NCBI GenBank assembly: GCA_945910005.1 | Contig: OX246744.1 | Location: forward strand, 46,414,623 to 46,478,622 | Direction of reading: 5' to 3' | Length of the DNA stretch: 64,000 bases | Source of the DNA: Isoperla grammatica | Lineage: Eukaryota > Arthropoda > Insecta > Plecoptera > Perlodidae | Shown: positions 44,528 to 55,000 of the stretch, piece after piece | Position numbering within the stretch: position 1 is the first letter of the stretch | How the letters are laid out: every line of letters starts with the position of its first letter | Notes under the pieces: generated by a model | Seen by the model: only the letters and a program-made list of their open reading frames with translations | What the model was told of the DNA's origin: nothing | Database searches by the model: none | Translations under genes and position numbers: made by a program

Positions 44528-47266
44528 CTAATTGTCCAACACGACGCCAGGGTTGCGTCGCATCCACTTGGCGTAGCAGTATTGTATGACAGTGATCTGC
44601 ACGGCCCACTTGCCGATATAGACGATCATCTGGTACAGTTGGAACCACCCGGAAGTGGACTCCGACTCTGGCTTGGTCACGTGGTCTCCAGTCTGTGCGT
44701 CATCGGCCGCCGTCGCCACATCTTCCTTATCAACCGCGGTATCCTCTTGCTCCAGAGCTATCTCCTTATCTTTCTCATTAACCACCTTATCTCCTTGCTC
44801 ATCTTCCATGTCATTGACCGAAGTGTCTTCTAGCCCCACAGATATATCCTTGTCTTCCTTATCAACCGTTAAAGCTTCTTGCTCCACACCAATCTCTTTA
44901 TCTTCCTCATCACCCGCCATGTATCCTTCCTCTTTATCTTGCTTGCCTTTATCTTCATGCTCCACAGCTATCTCCTTATCTTCCACATCACACACTCTGA
45001 CTCCTTGCTCCTCACCTCCCTTATCAACCACTGTATCTCCAACAACGACAACCATTGGCGTAACCACATCTTCCTCATCAATCACCCTATCTCCTTGCTC
45101 TTCCTTATCAACAAGCGTATCTCCAACTGCGCCGACCATTTCTACATCTTCCTTATCAATCACCCGGTATTCTTGATCCTTATACACCTTATCAACCACT
45201 TTATTTTCTTGGTCCTCATCTATCTCCTTATTTTCCCCATCGACTACCACGTCCTCTTGCTCCTCATCTTTCTTATCAACCTCTGTATTTTCCACTGCGT
45301 TGACAATTTCCACATCATCCTTATCAAGCGCGTTATCTTCATGTACCTCAACTGTGTCCACATCTTCCTTATCAACCAACCAGCCTCCTTGCTCTTCAAC
45401 TATCTGCACATCTTCTTTATCAACCACATTATCTTGCTCGTCCACATATTTCTCATCAACCATGCTATCTCCTTGCTCGTCCACATCTTCCTTATCAACC
45501 ACCCTGTTTTCTTGCTTCTCAACTACTTCCGCAGCTTCCTCATGGCTCACTCTGTCTTCGTTCTCCACAACTATCTCCTCATATTGTCCAACAACCAATC
45601 CGTCTTTTCCCTCTTCTTCGTCCCTCCCGCCACCCTTGGCCCCTCCTGTGTCTACTGTGTTCCCTTCAACCCCTTCCACTTCCTCTCCAATAAGACATAC
45701 GACCCGTGTGCGTTCATCCCCTCGATGGTAGCTGCCGCTGTGGTTGCTATCTTCAACCCCTGCCACGTGTTCTTCCCCTAGACGGAGGCTGCAGCTGTTA
45801 TTGCTCTCTAAGCCGCAGCTGTTGTTGCTATCTTCAACCCCTGCCACGTGTTCATCCCCTAGACGGAGGCCACAGCTGTTATTGCTCTCTAAGCCGCAGC
45901 TGTTGTTGCTATCTTCAACCCCAGCCACGTGATCATCCCCTAGACGGAGGCCGCAGCTGTTATTGCTCTCTAAGCCGCAGCTGTTGTTGCTATCTTCAAC
46001 CCCTGCCACGTGTTCATCCCCTAGACGGAGGCCACAGCTGTTATTGCCCTCTAAGCCGCAGCTGTTGTTGCTATCTTCAACCCCTGCCACGTGTTCATCC
46101 CCTAGACGGAGGCCGCAGCTGTTATTGCCCTCTAAGCCGCAGCTGCTGTTGCTATCTTCAACCCCTGCCACGTGTTCATCCCCTAGACGGAGGCCACAGC
46201 TGTTATTGCTCTCTAAGCCGCAGCTGTCGTTGCTATCTTCAACCCCTGCCTCGTGTTTATCCCCTAGACGGAGGCCACAGCTGTTATTGCCCTCTAAGCC
46301 GCAGCTGCTGTTGCTATCTTCAACCCCTGCCACGTGTTCATCCCCTAGACGGAGGCCGCAGCTGTTATTGCCCTCTAAGCCGCAGCTGTTGTTGCTATCT
46401 TCAACCCCTGCCACGTGATCATCCCCTAGACGGAGGCCGCAGCTGTTATTGCCCTCTAAGCCGCAGCTGTTGTTGCTATCTTCAACCCCTGCCACGTGAT
46501 CATCCCCTAGACGGAGGCCACAGCTGTTATTGGTCTCTAAGCCGCAGCTGTTGTTGCTATCTTCAACCCCTGCCACGTGTTCATCCCCTAGACGGAGGCC
46601 GCAGCTGTTATTGCCCTCTAAGCCGCAGCTGTTGTTGCTATCTTCAACCCCTGCCACGTGTTCATCCCCTAGACGGAGGCCGCAGCTGTTATTGCTCTCT
46701 AAGCCGCAGCTGTTGTTGCTATCTTCAACCCCTGCCACGTGTTCATCCCCTAGACGGAGGCCGCAGCTGTTATTGCCCTCTAAGCCGCAGCTGTTGTTGC
46801 TATCTTCAACCCCTGCCACGTGTTCATCCCCTAGACGGAGGCCACAGCTGTTATTGCCCTCTAAGCCGCAGCTGTTGTTGCTATCTTCAACCCCTGCCAC
46901 GTGTTCATCCCCTAGACGGAGGCCACAGCTGTTATTGCCCTCTAAGCCGCAGCTGTTGTTGCTATCTTCAACCCCTGCCACGTGTTCATCCCCTAGACGG
47001 AGGCCGCAGCTGTTATTGCCCTCTAAGCCGCAGCTGTTGTTGCTATCTTCAACCCCTGCGACGTGATCATCCCCTAGACGGAGGCCGCAGCTATCGTTGC
47101 TCTCTCCTCCCTCGACCAGCAGCTGATGTAGCCTGGGTTCGCTCCCCGGGCAGACAGCGAGGGTGTTGGCGTCACCAGAGTTGTCTATGACGTCAGAGTT
47201 GTCTATGACGTCACAGTACACCGCGCACCAGAACAGAATAAGCGTCGCTATCCTCAAGGCCAACAT
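44528..47266 (-). CDS. Intron-nested single-exon gene: repeat-rich secreted/membrane protein, unknown function
   Basis: Not recognised. 912 codons on the strand opposite to PTPRN. Residues 1-18 look like a signal peptide (MLALRIATLILFWCAVYC). Next come about 17 units of 27 residues built on NNSCGLRLGDEHVAGVEDSN plus NSCGLEG, each with two Cys and about two N-X-S sequons. Then comes a long acidic region (about residues 520-860) of diverged VVDKEDVE.VE.QED motifs, and finally a hydrophobic segment (WFQLYQMIVYIGKWAVQITV) with a basic tail (KWMRRNP). A signal peptide, a C-terminal hydrophobic helix and an acidic repeat kept at protein level despite DNA divergence argue for a real gene. Against it: no homologue known to me, and repeats of 81 bases stay open easily. 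AATAAA on this strand lies at 44388-44383, 140 bases past the stop. Confidence 0.6.
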   Translation of the reverse strand: MLALRIATLILFWCAVYCDVIDNSDVIDNSGDANTLAVCPGSEPRLHQLLVEGGESNDSCGLRLGDDHVAGVEDSNNSCGLEGNNSCGLRLGDEHVAGVEDSNNSCGLEGNNSCGLRLGDEHVAGVEDSNNSCGLEGNNSCGLRLGDEHVAGVEDSNNSCGLEGNNSCGLRLGDEHVAGVEDSNNSCGLESNNSCGLRLGDEHVAGVEDSNNSCGLEGNNSCGLRLGDEHVAGVEDSNNSCGLETNNSCGLRLGDDHVAGVEDSNNSCGLEGNNSCGLRLGDDHVAGVEDSNNSCGLEGNNSCGLRLGDEHVAGVEDSNSSCGLEGNNSCGLRLGDKHEAGVEDSNDSCGLESNNSCGLRLGDEHVAGVEDSNSSCGLEGNNSCGLRLGDEHVAGVEDSNNSCGLEGNNSCGLRLGDEHVAGVEDSNNSCGLESNNSCGLRLGDDHVAGVEDSNNSCGLESNNSCGLRLGDEHVAGVEDSNNSCGLESNNSCSLRLGEEHVAGVEDSNHSGSYHRGDERTRVVCLIGEEVEGVEGNTVDTGGAKGGGRDEEEGKDGLVVGQYEEIVVENEDRVSHEEAAEVVEKQENRVVDKEDVDEQGDSMVDEKYVDEQDNVVDKEDVQIVEEQGGWLVDKEDVDTVEVHEDNALDKDDVEIVNAVENTEVDKKDEEQEDVVVDGENKEIDEDQENKVVDKVYKDQEYRVIDKEDVEMVGAVGDTLVDKEEQGDRVIDEEDVVTPMVVVVGDTVVDKGGEEQGVRVCDVEDKEIAVEHEDKGKQDKEEGYMAGDEEDKEIGVEQEALTVDKEDKDISVGLEDTSVNDMEDEQGDKVVNEKDKEIALEQEDTAVDKEDVATAADDAQTGDHVTKPESESTSGWFQLYQMIVYIGKWAVQITVIQYCYAKWMRRNPGVVLDN
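45770..47090 (-). repeat. 81-bp coding minisatellite inside the nested gene
   Basis: About 16-17 near-identical units of 81 bases (27 codons). Variants sit mainly at the same codons: Gly/Ser/Thr before NNSC, Glu/Asp/Lys in LGDEH, and Asn/Ser/Asp in SNNSC. Several of these changes keep an N-X-S sequon (NNS, NSS, NDS). The opposite strand is open too, because the unit is a multiple of three. Confidence 0.9.
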
Positions 47267-47404
47267 GATAGCTCTTGCTTGTTAGTTGTCACCACACAGA
47301 GAAATAATACACCTTGTTATTGTACTGACAGATTGATTTCAAATGTCGAAGCCATTGTTGTTTCCACCGCTACCTCGCATTGACAGACGTAGACAAACCA
47401 AGGT

Positions 47405-47500
47405 CTACTTGATCTCCGCCTGGCGGAGGTTCGTCAAACCATAAATCCAAGGTCGAACTCTCAAGTCAGGTCGTCGCTTAAGGGAACCCGCAGCTGACGT
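47405..47500. repeat. Foldback fragment
   Basis: TCTACTTGATCTCCGCCTGG with CGGAGGTTCG, related to the hairpins at 34640 and 39660. Lies upstream of the nested gene's start. Confidence 0.5.
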
Positions 47501-47510
47501 CACATCCGGA

Positions 47511-47775
47511 CTACAACAATGAAACAAATGAATTGAACGGATGGACAAACAATCAGCTGTCAAAATAATAAAATTGCAACCACATTTATAAAAACAAGTG
47601 TAGCAATAGTGACTGCTCGCCATTTAAAACTTTTAATGATGGACAACGACTAAGTGAAAGTTTCGTAAGTGTATTTGTTTGTTTTTGTTTTGTTTTCCAA
47701 AATCAGAAGAAATTATTTTTTGACAGCTTGTTGTTTGTCCATCGATTCAATTCATTTGTTTCATTGTTGTCTTCT
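47511..47775. mobile_element. MITE with ~58-bp imperfect TIRs
   Basis: ACAACAATGAAACAAATGAA with TTGAACGGATGGACAAACAA on the left; complement on the right ending TTCATTTGTTTCATTGTTGT. 265 bases. Confidence 0.82.
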
Positions 47776-47782
47776 GGTGTTG

Positions 47783-50744
47783 CTAGTAGCAGATACCTTA
47801 GTAACCAGCTGCGCTAGAATACAGGACAATCGCGGTGTTTAGCATGTAAGAAGGCGGCGAACGGCGAAAGTAGCGCATTCTGTCGGAGCGGTTCGATGGC
47901 TGCGCGACAAATATGAATTTACTATGACGCTTCCCATAAGAGTCAGCGAAGTAGCATATGGTTTGATTACGTTTGACCTTTGCGTCCACGAGCTCGGCAT
48001 TTACGTTTTAATTTGGAACATTACAACAAACATTCTCATTGATCCACTACTTAAGAAGACCGAGATAAATATAGGTTAACTAGAAACCACAACAAACTAT
48101 GTGTATTGCATGAAAGCATAATTTATACGTTCTGTAGGCGGAATGATCATCGACTCATTATTTATTGCTGGTATGTGGGTGGACCAAGCCATTGGTGAAA
48201 TGGGGAGGGGGGAGGTTTTGATGAATTGTCAATACAGGCTTCAAAATGTATCTACTTGAATTAACCCTATATTATTATGAAGGCCACATGCCTCTCAACC
48301 ACATGCCTCTCAATAGCATCAGCTTCACTCATAATTGCACCTTTCTAATATTCTGTACAAAATCTCAACCCGCGTGCCTGCCCAGGGACTGCTCTTACGA
48401 CTAGCAGAGTCACTCTGGGCCTAATCTACCCGGGGCCAAATATAGGTTACCGCCATATTAACTTATTATATCAGTCACTTTCTGGAAAGCTTGAAAATTG
48501 TGGAAAAGAGAAAAAAAAATTAATTACGAAAAAAAAAAAATTGTCATGTTGAAAAATGTTAAAGTGGATGAAAAATTTTCGAGTATGTCTGCGTACATTT
48601 CATGTGAAACTGTCGTAGATACTTAGGTAAAGAAAGAAACTTGAAAATTGTGTGATTTTGAAAAATGAAATAAAAAATTAAAGTACAAAAAAAATTAAGT
48701 ACAAAAAGTACATATACCATGTAAAACTGTCGTGGATACTTAAGTAAAGAGAGAAACTTGAAAATTGTGGGATTCGAATCGCGGACCCATATGACACTGG
48801 ACACTTGAACTCAATATACTATGCTACAACATTGGGCAATTTATTCGTTAAGCATCGTGTAACACGGGCGCCTATAAAAAGTCCGGGTTGAGCTTTTTCG
48901 GTGAATTAAAGAGCTCGAATATTTAATATTGAATCACGCTTTCTAAAAAAGTTAACACAAAGTCTGTAAGTCAAACTTGTCGCCCACAATAAGCCATCAA
49001 TGACAAAAGTGAGTGTCGAAATTGATTTTCTTCATATTACATTGATGTACACGGCACCCCCCCCCCCCCCCCCCCCCGTCGTCGTGTTTTGAGCTTTGTT
49101 CGATAAATTAAAAACTAAACATATTTAATAAAGAATAGGGAAAAGTAATTCCGACGAAAAATTCCGAAAAAATTCATAACAAATTCGTACTTTGGGCGGT
49201 CAAAAACAAAAAAGTTGAATTTTGCACGTTCAAAAGCTTCCCGGTACGTCCCGGTACGTGTGACGTCAACAAATTCACATGTTCTAAAAGGTATTAGAAC
49301 GCACTTTCATATGATACCAAAACGGGTTGTCCGAGTTCAAAACGGGACATTTGGGGGACGTTCAAAACTGAAAATCAATAAACAAAATTACACAAATATC
49401 CAGAGTCGATCAATCATGTCAGAGACGGTACGTGCCGGGTATGTCTGGGTACGTTCAATATGCTGTCAATAGCCTTAACATTTCATAAAAGTAGTCGAAA
49501 AAAATTTAAAAAAACTGCAACATGCTTTTTTAAGACATTGAAAAATTCTCATAGACAAATACCGGCAAAAATACGAGACGGATGAAATCTGTTAAAGCAC
49601 CATAACTCGGACACCCGTAAAGTCTTATTTTTTAAAGTAACGTTTTCAAATAGATAAATGTTCATTTATTAATACTAAACACAATTATTTGTTATATGAC
49701 GTATTTATAACACTTTTAATATACAAAAAGAAAACTTTTGTATGCGTGTTGTCTTAAAGCCGTGAAAAATGAGTTGCGCGAACGTCTGTCATTCAGTGTA
49801 AAGGTGACTTTTTGAAAATGTGTTTTCATGGCCCTGTACGATAGAGTGTTCAGTATCGGGACAAGGAAAAAAAACCCATTTCGAAAGTACCAACTTGACG
49901 CAAAAAAATCAAAACTGAAACCGTGTAGAGAAAATGGAAAAGTGTCCATAACTAAGCATCCGGGACGAAATTCAAAAAATTGACCAACTATAATCCAGAC
50001 TAAACTCTGTCCTTAAAAATGAAAAAGTTGAGAAATTTCGAAAATCAAAAATGTGGGAGAAAAGTGTCCCCGCTCCTTTTAAAAAACGCACGCGACCAAA
50101 TGTACACGATCCGTGTGCCAAACGTTCCGGGACGATTCAAAAAATTTCCAAATCCTAGTTACCCAGATAGTAACCGACGGTAACAATACAAAAACGAATG
50201 GTACATCTTGTTTGGTTCGACAGGCAGGGCCGTTTAATGTGACGCGTTAAAAACGTACCAAAATCGTCAAATCCAAATTTCGAAAATCTTTCGTCTTTGG
50301 GTGCCCGTAACTTTTAAACGGGACCATACAAATTCAAAAAAGACATACCAAAAGATGCGCCATTCAATTGACTTTCGAGCACCAGTATTCGAAAAATTAA
50401 AAAAAAACATTTGAATTTTTTACAATTTTTCCCGCAAAACCGGAGCGTCGAAGTCGCACGCAATTCAACATAAAACACGTCGGGAGGGGGTGAAAGGTGG
50501 GACTTATAAACTCAAAAAATATACCAACGTGTAGCCAAAGGCCTGGCGCCGAAAACTGTAGCGACACATTGTCGAAAAAGTCACGTGCGGGGGGCCAGCA
50601 AATTAATTTACTACTGCTTTGAATCTAAGCAATCAATTTCGATCGAACCGCTCCGGTAGTGGCGCTAGTGTCGGCTTTTCGCCACTATTTCACGGCAGTG
50701 TCCAGTATTCTAGCGCAGCTAGTTAGTAAGGTATTTGCTAGTAG
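47783..50744. mobile_element. Large inverted-repeat element without recognised gene
   Basis: Ends are inverted copies over at least 47 bases (AGCTGCGCTAGAATAC) and more weakly over about 125 bases (GGAGCGGTTCGAT shared). Between them are about 2.9 kb, AT-rich, with TTCGAAA-type words, a direct repeat of about 75 bases at 48595 and 48720 (CTTGAAAATTGTG), a pure C tract at 49057-49078 and no convincing ORF. Target duplication not found. Confidence 0.65.
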
Positions 50745-50832
50745 CCTTCTCCCAGGTAGATAAAAGGTTGAGCAACAATGACTTTAGCCCGTCTTGGTCG
50801 TCTCTATACGCCTCGTGTCTCGACTGTTTCAG

Positions 50833-50919
50833 TGTCAAGTCGTGGCAGGAGGGGAAGAAGATTGTCCGAGCTGTGGCCCAGCTGCTGGGTCTCCCGTCTT
50901 ACGCGCTCTCGCAGGAAAG
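50833..50919 (+). CDS. PTPRN: PTPRN mature-ectodomain exon 2, copy B
   Basis: Acceptor CTCGACTGTTTCAG, donor GTGAGT; phase 2 in and out; 87 bases. Reads SVKSWQEGKKIVRAVAQLLG, then LPSYALSQER. It shares SWQEG..IV.A.AQLLGLP with copy A. The intron start after it is the seed of the minisatellite at 51690-53415. Confidence 0.88.
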
Positions 50920-50957
50920 GTGAGTGGAGTTCACTTCACACATGTCCAAACATCTTA

Positions 50958-51688
50958 GGGCCGGTTTCACCAAGATCAACTTTGGCCAAGTTCAGTTGAA
51001 CGACACTAACACCAACTTTTAACTGCAAAATCCACTGCATGAAGTGTGAAATGTTTTATTGATAATGTGTTGCTTTATACGTCGATTTACAGATAGTTTC
51101 AGTAATGATGTGAAACAAGACACACATTTAAATCCCATTTGCATACAATTGTATCCTGTTCATGGCAAATATGAAGGATATTGAAGAAAGATTTTCTCAG
51201 ATTGGTAATAAATGTCAAACACAATGTAAATGACAGTCAATTGTTTAGCCATTGTCTACTGGATAACTTGTACTCTGCTTGTGCATAGTACGTACAGAAG
51301 GCAGTGATAGAACTGTATTGGAGATTATCATCACAAATCTGAACGGTGGGCATCGAGGGTTCTATCCAACAATGCATTTGCAGTTTTGGTTTAATCATTT
51401 TTACATCAAAATACATCTCTACCATGAATAAACAAACATGTATACCAATCTTTACATGGATTATTTTAAACTTCATGGTAATACAAAAGGCAATACGTGG
51501 CATTGTGAGAAATTATTTCGATCTCTCTGTAAACAATAAACATGCAGTGACAATACTAAAGTATCCAAAACAACAAAAATGCGAGATATGTGAGAAATTA
51601 AAAATGTACAAGTTATTATTTTTGTCAAATTGGTAACATTCAGGTTCAAGCTGAACTCGACAAAAGTCAATGCTGGTGAAACCGGCCC
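50958..51688. mobile_element. PIF/Harbinger-type MITE
   Basis: TTA target duplication at 50955-50957 and 51689-51691; ends GGGCCGGTTTCACC and complement GGTGAAACCGGCCC. 731 bases. It sits inside the first unit of the following minisatellite: removing it restores CATCTTAGAAATTAAAG. Confidence 0.88.
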
Positions 51689-51689
51689 T

Positions 51690-53415
51690 TAGAAATTAAA
51701 GATGATGAGTATAGTTCACCTCACACGTGTTCAACTGGTGAGTGGAGTTCACTTCACACGTGTCCAAACATCTTAGAAATAAAGCTGGTGCGTGGAGTTC
51801 ACTTCAAACGTGTCCAAACATCTTAGAACTAAAGTTGGTGAGTGGAGACACTTCACACGTGTCCAAGCATCTTAGAAATTAAAGACGGTGAGTATAATTC
51901 ACTTCACACGTGTCCAAACGTCTTAGAAATAAAGCTGGTGAGTGGAGTTCACTTCACACGTGTCCAAACATCTTGTAGTTAAAGATGGTGAGTGGAGTTT
52001 ACTTCACACGTGTCCAAACATCTTAGAACTAAAGTTGGTGAGTGGAGTTTACTTCACGCGTGTCCAAGCATCTTAGAAATTAAAGACGGTGAGTATAATT
52101 CACTTCACACGTGTCCAAACGTCTTAGAAATAAAGCTGGTGAGTGGAGTTTACTTCACACGAATCCAAACATCTTGTAGTTAAAGATGGTGAGTGGAGTT
52201 CACTTCACACGTGTCCAAACATCTTACAACTAAAGTTGGTGAGTGGTGTTCACTTCACACGTGTCCAAACATCTTACAACTAAAGTTGGTGAGTGGAGTT
52301 CACTTCACACGTGTCCAAAGATCTTAGAAATTAAAGCTGGTGAGTGGAGTTCACTTCACACGTGTCCAAACATCTTAGAATTATAGGTGGTAGGTGGAGT
52401 TCACTGCACACATGTCCAAAGATCTTAGAAATTAAAGCTGGCGAGTTGAGTTCACTTCACAAATGTCCAAACATCTTAGAATTATAGGTGTGAGTAGAGT
52501 TCACTGCACACGTGTCCAAACATCTTAGAATTATAGATGGTGGGTGGAGTTCACTTCACACGTGTCCAAACATCTTGTAGTTAAAGATGGTGAGTGGAGT
52601 TTACTTCACGCGTGTCCAAACATCTTAGAACTAAAGTTGGTGAGTGGGGTTCACTTCACACGTGTCCAAACATCTTACAACTAAAGTTGGTGAGTGGTGT
52701 TCACTTCACACGTGTCCAAACATCTTACAACTAAAGTTGGTGAGTGGTGTTCACTTCACACGTGTCCAAACATCTTACAACTAAAGTTGGTGAGTGGAGT
52801 TCACTTCACACGTGTCCAAAGATCTTAGAAATTAAAGCTGGTGAGTGGAGTTCACTTCACACGTGTCCAAACATCTTAGAATTATAGGTGGTAGGTGGAG
52901 TTCACTGCACACATGTCCAAAGATCTTAGAAATTAAAGCTGGCGAGTTGAGTTCACTTCACAAATGTCCAAACATCTTAGAATTATAGGTGTGAGTAGAG
53001 TTCACTGCACACGTGTCCAAACATCTTAGAATTATAGATGGTGGGTGGAGTTCACTTCACACGTGTCCAAAAATCTTAGAAATTAAAGCTGGTGAGTGGA
53101 GTTCACTTCACACGTGTCCAAACATGTTAGAAATAAAGCTGGTGAGTGGAGTTCACTGCACACATGTCCAAAAATCTTAGAAATTAAAGCTGGTGAGTGG
53201 AGTTCACTGCACACATGTCCAAAAATCTTAGAAATTAAAGCTGGTGAGTGGAGTTCACTTCACACATGTCCAAAAATCTTAGACATTAAAGCTGGTGAGT
53301 GGAGTTCACTTCATACGTGTCCAAAGATCTTAGAATTAAAGCTAGTGAGTGGAGTTTACTTCACAAGTGTCCAAAGCCCTTAGATACCTATTAAAGCTGG
53401 TGAGTGGAGTTCACT
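51690..53415 (+). repeat. ~50-bp minisatellite made of splice-donor/intron-start copies
   Basis: About 34 units, most beginning GGTGAGTGGAGTTCACTTCA followed by CACGTGTCCAAACATCTTAG and a variable AAATTAAAGCT. This is the start of the intron after exon 50833 (AAAG|GTGAGTGGAGTTCACTTC...CATCTTAG). Blocks of several units repeat, for example 52200-52560 and 52700-53060. The array runs to within about 50 bases of exon 53465. Confidence 0.94.
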
Positions 53416-53464
53416 TTATTTTGTTGCTGTTGTTGCGGTTGTTGAGCTTGATGTTGTGTTGTAG

Positions 53465-53544
53465 GGTGGACCGCAATGAGGTGACCTTCAAAGTACTTCC
53501 CAACCCCCTGGGGATGAACGCGTCTGAGGTGGCCAAGAGGATAG
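53465..53544 (+). CDS. PTPRN: PTPRN mature-ectodomain exon 3, copy B
   Basis: Acceptor GATGTTGTGTTGTAG, donor GTGAGT; phase 2 in, phase 1 out; 80 bases. Reads VDRNEVTFKVLPNPLGMNAS, then EVAKRI. It differs from copy A at only two residues in this stretch. The intron starts of both copies are also alike (GTGAGTC then CA-rich), showing that intron sequence was duplicated with the exons. Confidence 0.89.
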
Positions 53545-53549
53545 GTGAG

Positions 53550-53662
53550 TCGCACGCGCACACACGCACACGCACACGGACACGGACACGCACATGCACA
53601 CCACACGCACATACACACACACGCACACGCACACGGACACGGACACACACGCACGCACAGTA
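53550..53662 (+). repeat. (CA)n/(CG CA)-rich microsatellite
   Basis: CACACGCACACGGACACGG-type repeats directly after the donor of exon 53465. The matching intron of copy A starts with a shorter CA run. Confidence 0.9.
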
Positions 53663-54218
53663 GCCGGAATTTAAACGCCCAGAACAAAACTCTTGATTAC
53701 ACAAATGTATTTGTATTGGATATCAGCTCCCACTTCCTGCACGGGGCAAAATGTGCTTCGATTAGGTTTTTATTAGAAAATCTACAATTATATATTTATA
53801 TTTTAGAAAAACACCACCAAGTCAACTACTGATATCATAACTGACATATACTTTAGCCTTAAAGAAAGATTAAAATATAGGTCAGTGTGGTTTTCAAATT
53901 ATCTCAGTGATACTCGAAACACTTTAAGCTTGACTAATTATTACTATCAGCATAAATTCAGAACATTTCTAAGATCATTGTTTTGGATAGAAAATAATAG
54001 CAAATTGATTGATTGCGATTTAGTTTAAATATAATTTAAAGCAATTTCCAACTGGAGTTTACATGTCTTTATAGGTTTTGATTCAAATCCAACTAAACCC
54101 CGGTTTGAAGCCTCCATGTAAACGGGGCTAGTGTTAGAACGAGCCTGTTATTGTGTGGTGTAGAACAAACAAGATATGTCGCAGTGCTAACAGAGTGTAA
54201 CTCTCCCTCTCTCCTCAG
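53663..54218. other. Intronic stretch without recognised content
   Basis: AT-rich; only the pyrimidine tract and acceptor for exon 54219 are notable. Confidence 0.5.
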
Positions 54219-54286
54219 AGGACATCAAGGTGACCTTGAAGGAGCGGAAAGGGGTCGTCGTGACGTCAGCAGGGATAGGCGACAAG
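54219..54286 (+). CDS. PTPRN: PTPRN mature-ectodomain exon 4, copy B
   Basis: Acceptor CTCTCTCCTCAG, donor GTAAGA; phase 1 in, phase 0 out; 68 bases. Reads EDIKVTLKERKGVVVTSAGI, then GDK. Same size and phase as the copy at 42195, but less alike in the middle of the peptide. It precedes the transmembrane exon. Confidence 0.87.
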
Positions 54287-54479
54287 GTAAGACACCTGTT
54301 GAGTAGACCAGTTTCATGTCACTAGAAAACCTAAGCTAAAAGTTCGCAAGACGCACTTATGTAATCTGACCGCCAGCAATCTATACTACAGTTGTACTGT
54401 CAACAGAAATAAGATTCTGCCAGTAAGTTATGACAAGAGTGCCAGAAGGCTGTGGCAATGTAATTGCCTGAGAGATGGG

Positions 54480-54574
54480 ATAGATAGATATAGATATATA
54501 GATAGAAGATAGATAGATATAGATGGATGGATAGATAGATATAGATAGAAGATAGATATATATAGATAGATATG

Positions 54575-54626
<52 letters not shown>

Positions 54627-54785
54627 TATAGATAGATAGATATAGATGGATAGATAGATAGATATAGATAGATATAGATTGATGGATAGATAGATATAGA
54701 TAGAAGATAGATATATATAGATAGATAGATATGGATAGATGAATAGGGATAGACAGATAGATATAGATAGATAGATGGATAGATA
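54480..54785 (+). repeat. (GATA)n/(TAGA) microsatellite
   Basis: About 300 bases of GATAGATA with ATATAGATAGAAG interruptions that themselves repeat. Confidence 0.96.
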
Positions 54786-55000
54786 TCCATTCATTTCCTA
54801 TAAAAAAACATTCACATCTGTACACATTAAACTATTCAAAAGTGTACAAGCTTATAACATGTAATGTTATCGTTGTAACCGAGACGGCTAATCGTTCGTT
54901 TGTTATTTCTTATCACATTTGTTTGAACCACACTTTAGCGATCAATGTTAACTTTCAAATGGTTTAACTTTACAAACAACTGAGTCCCCCCGTGTTACAG

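Noticed and set aside
45706..47190. Plus-strand 494-codon Cys/Ser-rich ORF
   Set aside because: Shadow of the 81-bp repeats of the nested gene. It has no signal peptide and no non-repeat domains, unlike the minus-strand frame.
51690..53415. CRISPR-like regular repeats
   Set aside because: Repeats are directly tandem without unique spacers and lie in a eukaryotic intron.
53391..53704. Minus-strand ORFs around the CA repeat
   Set aside because: Low-complexity translation of the dinucleotide repeat and antisense of an exon.
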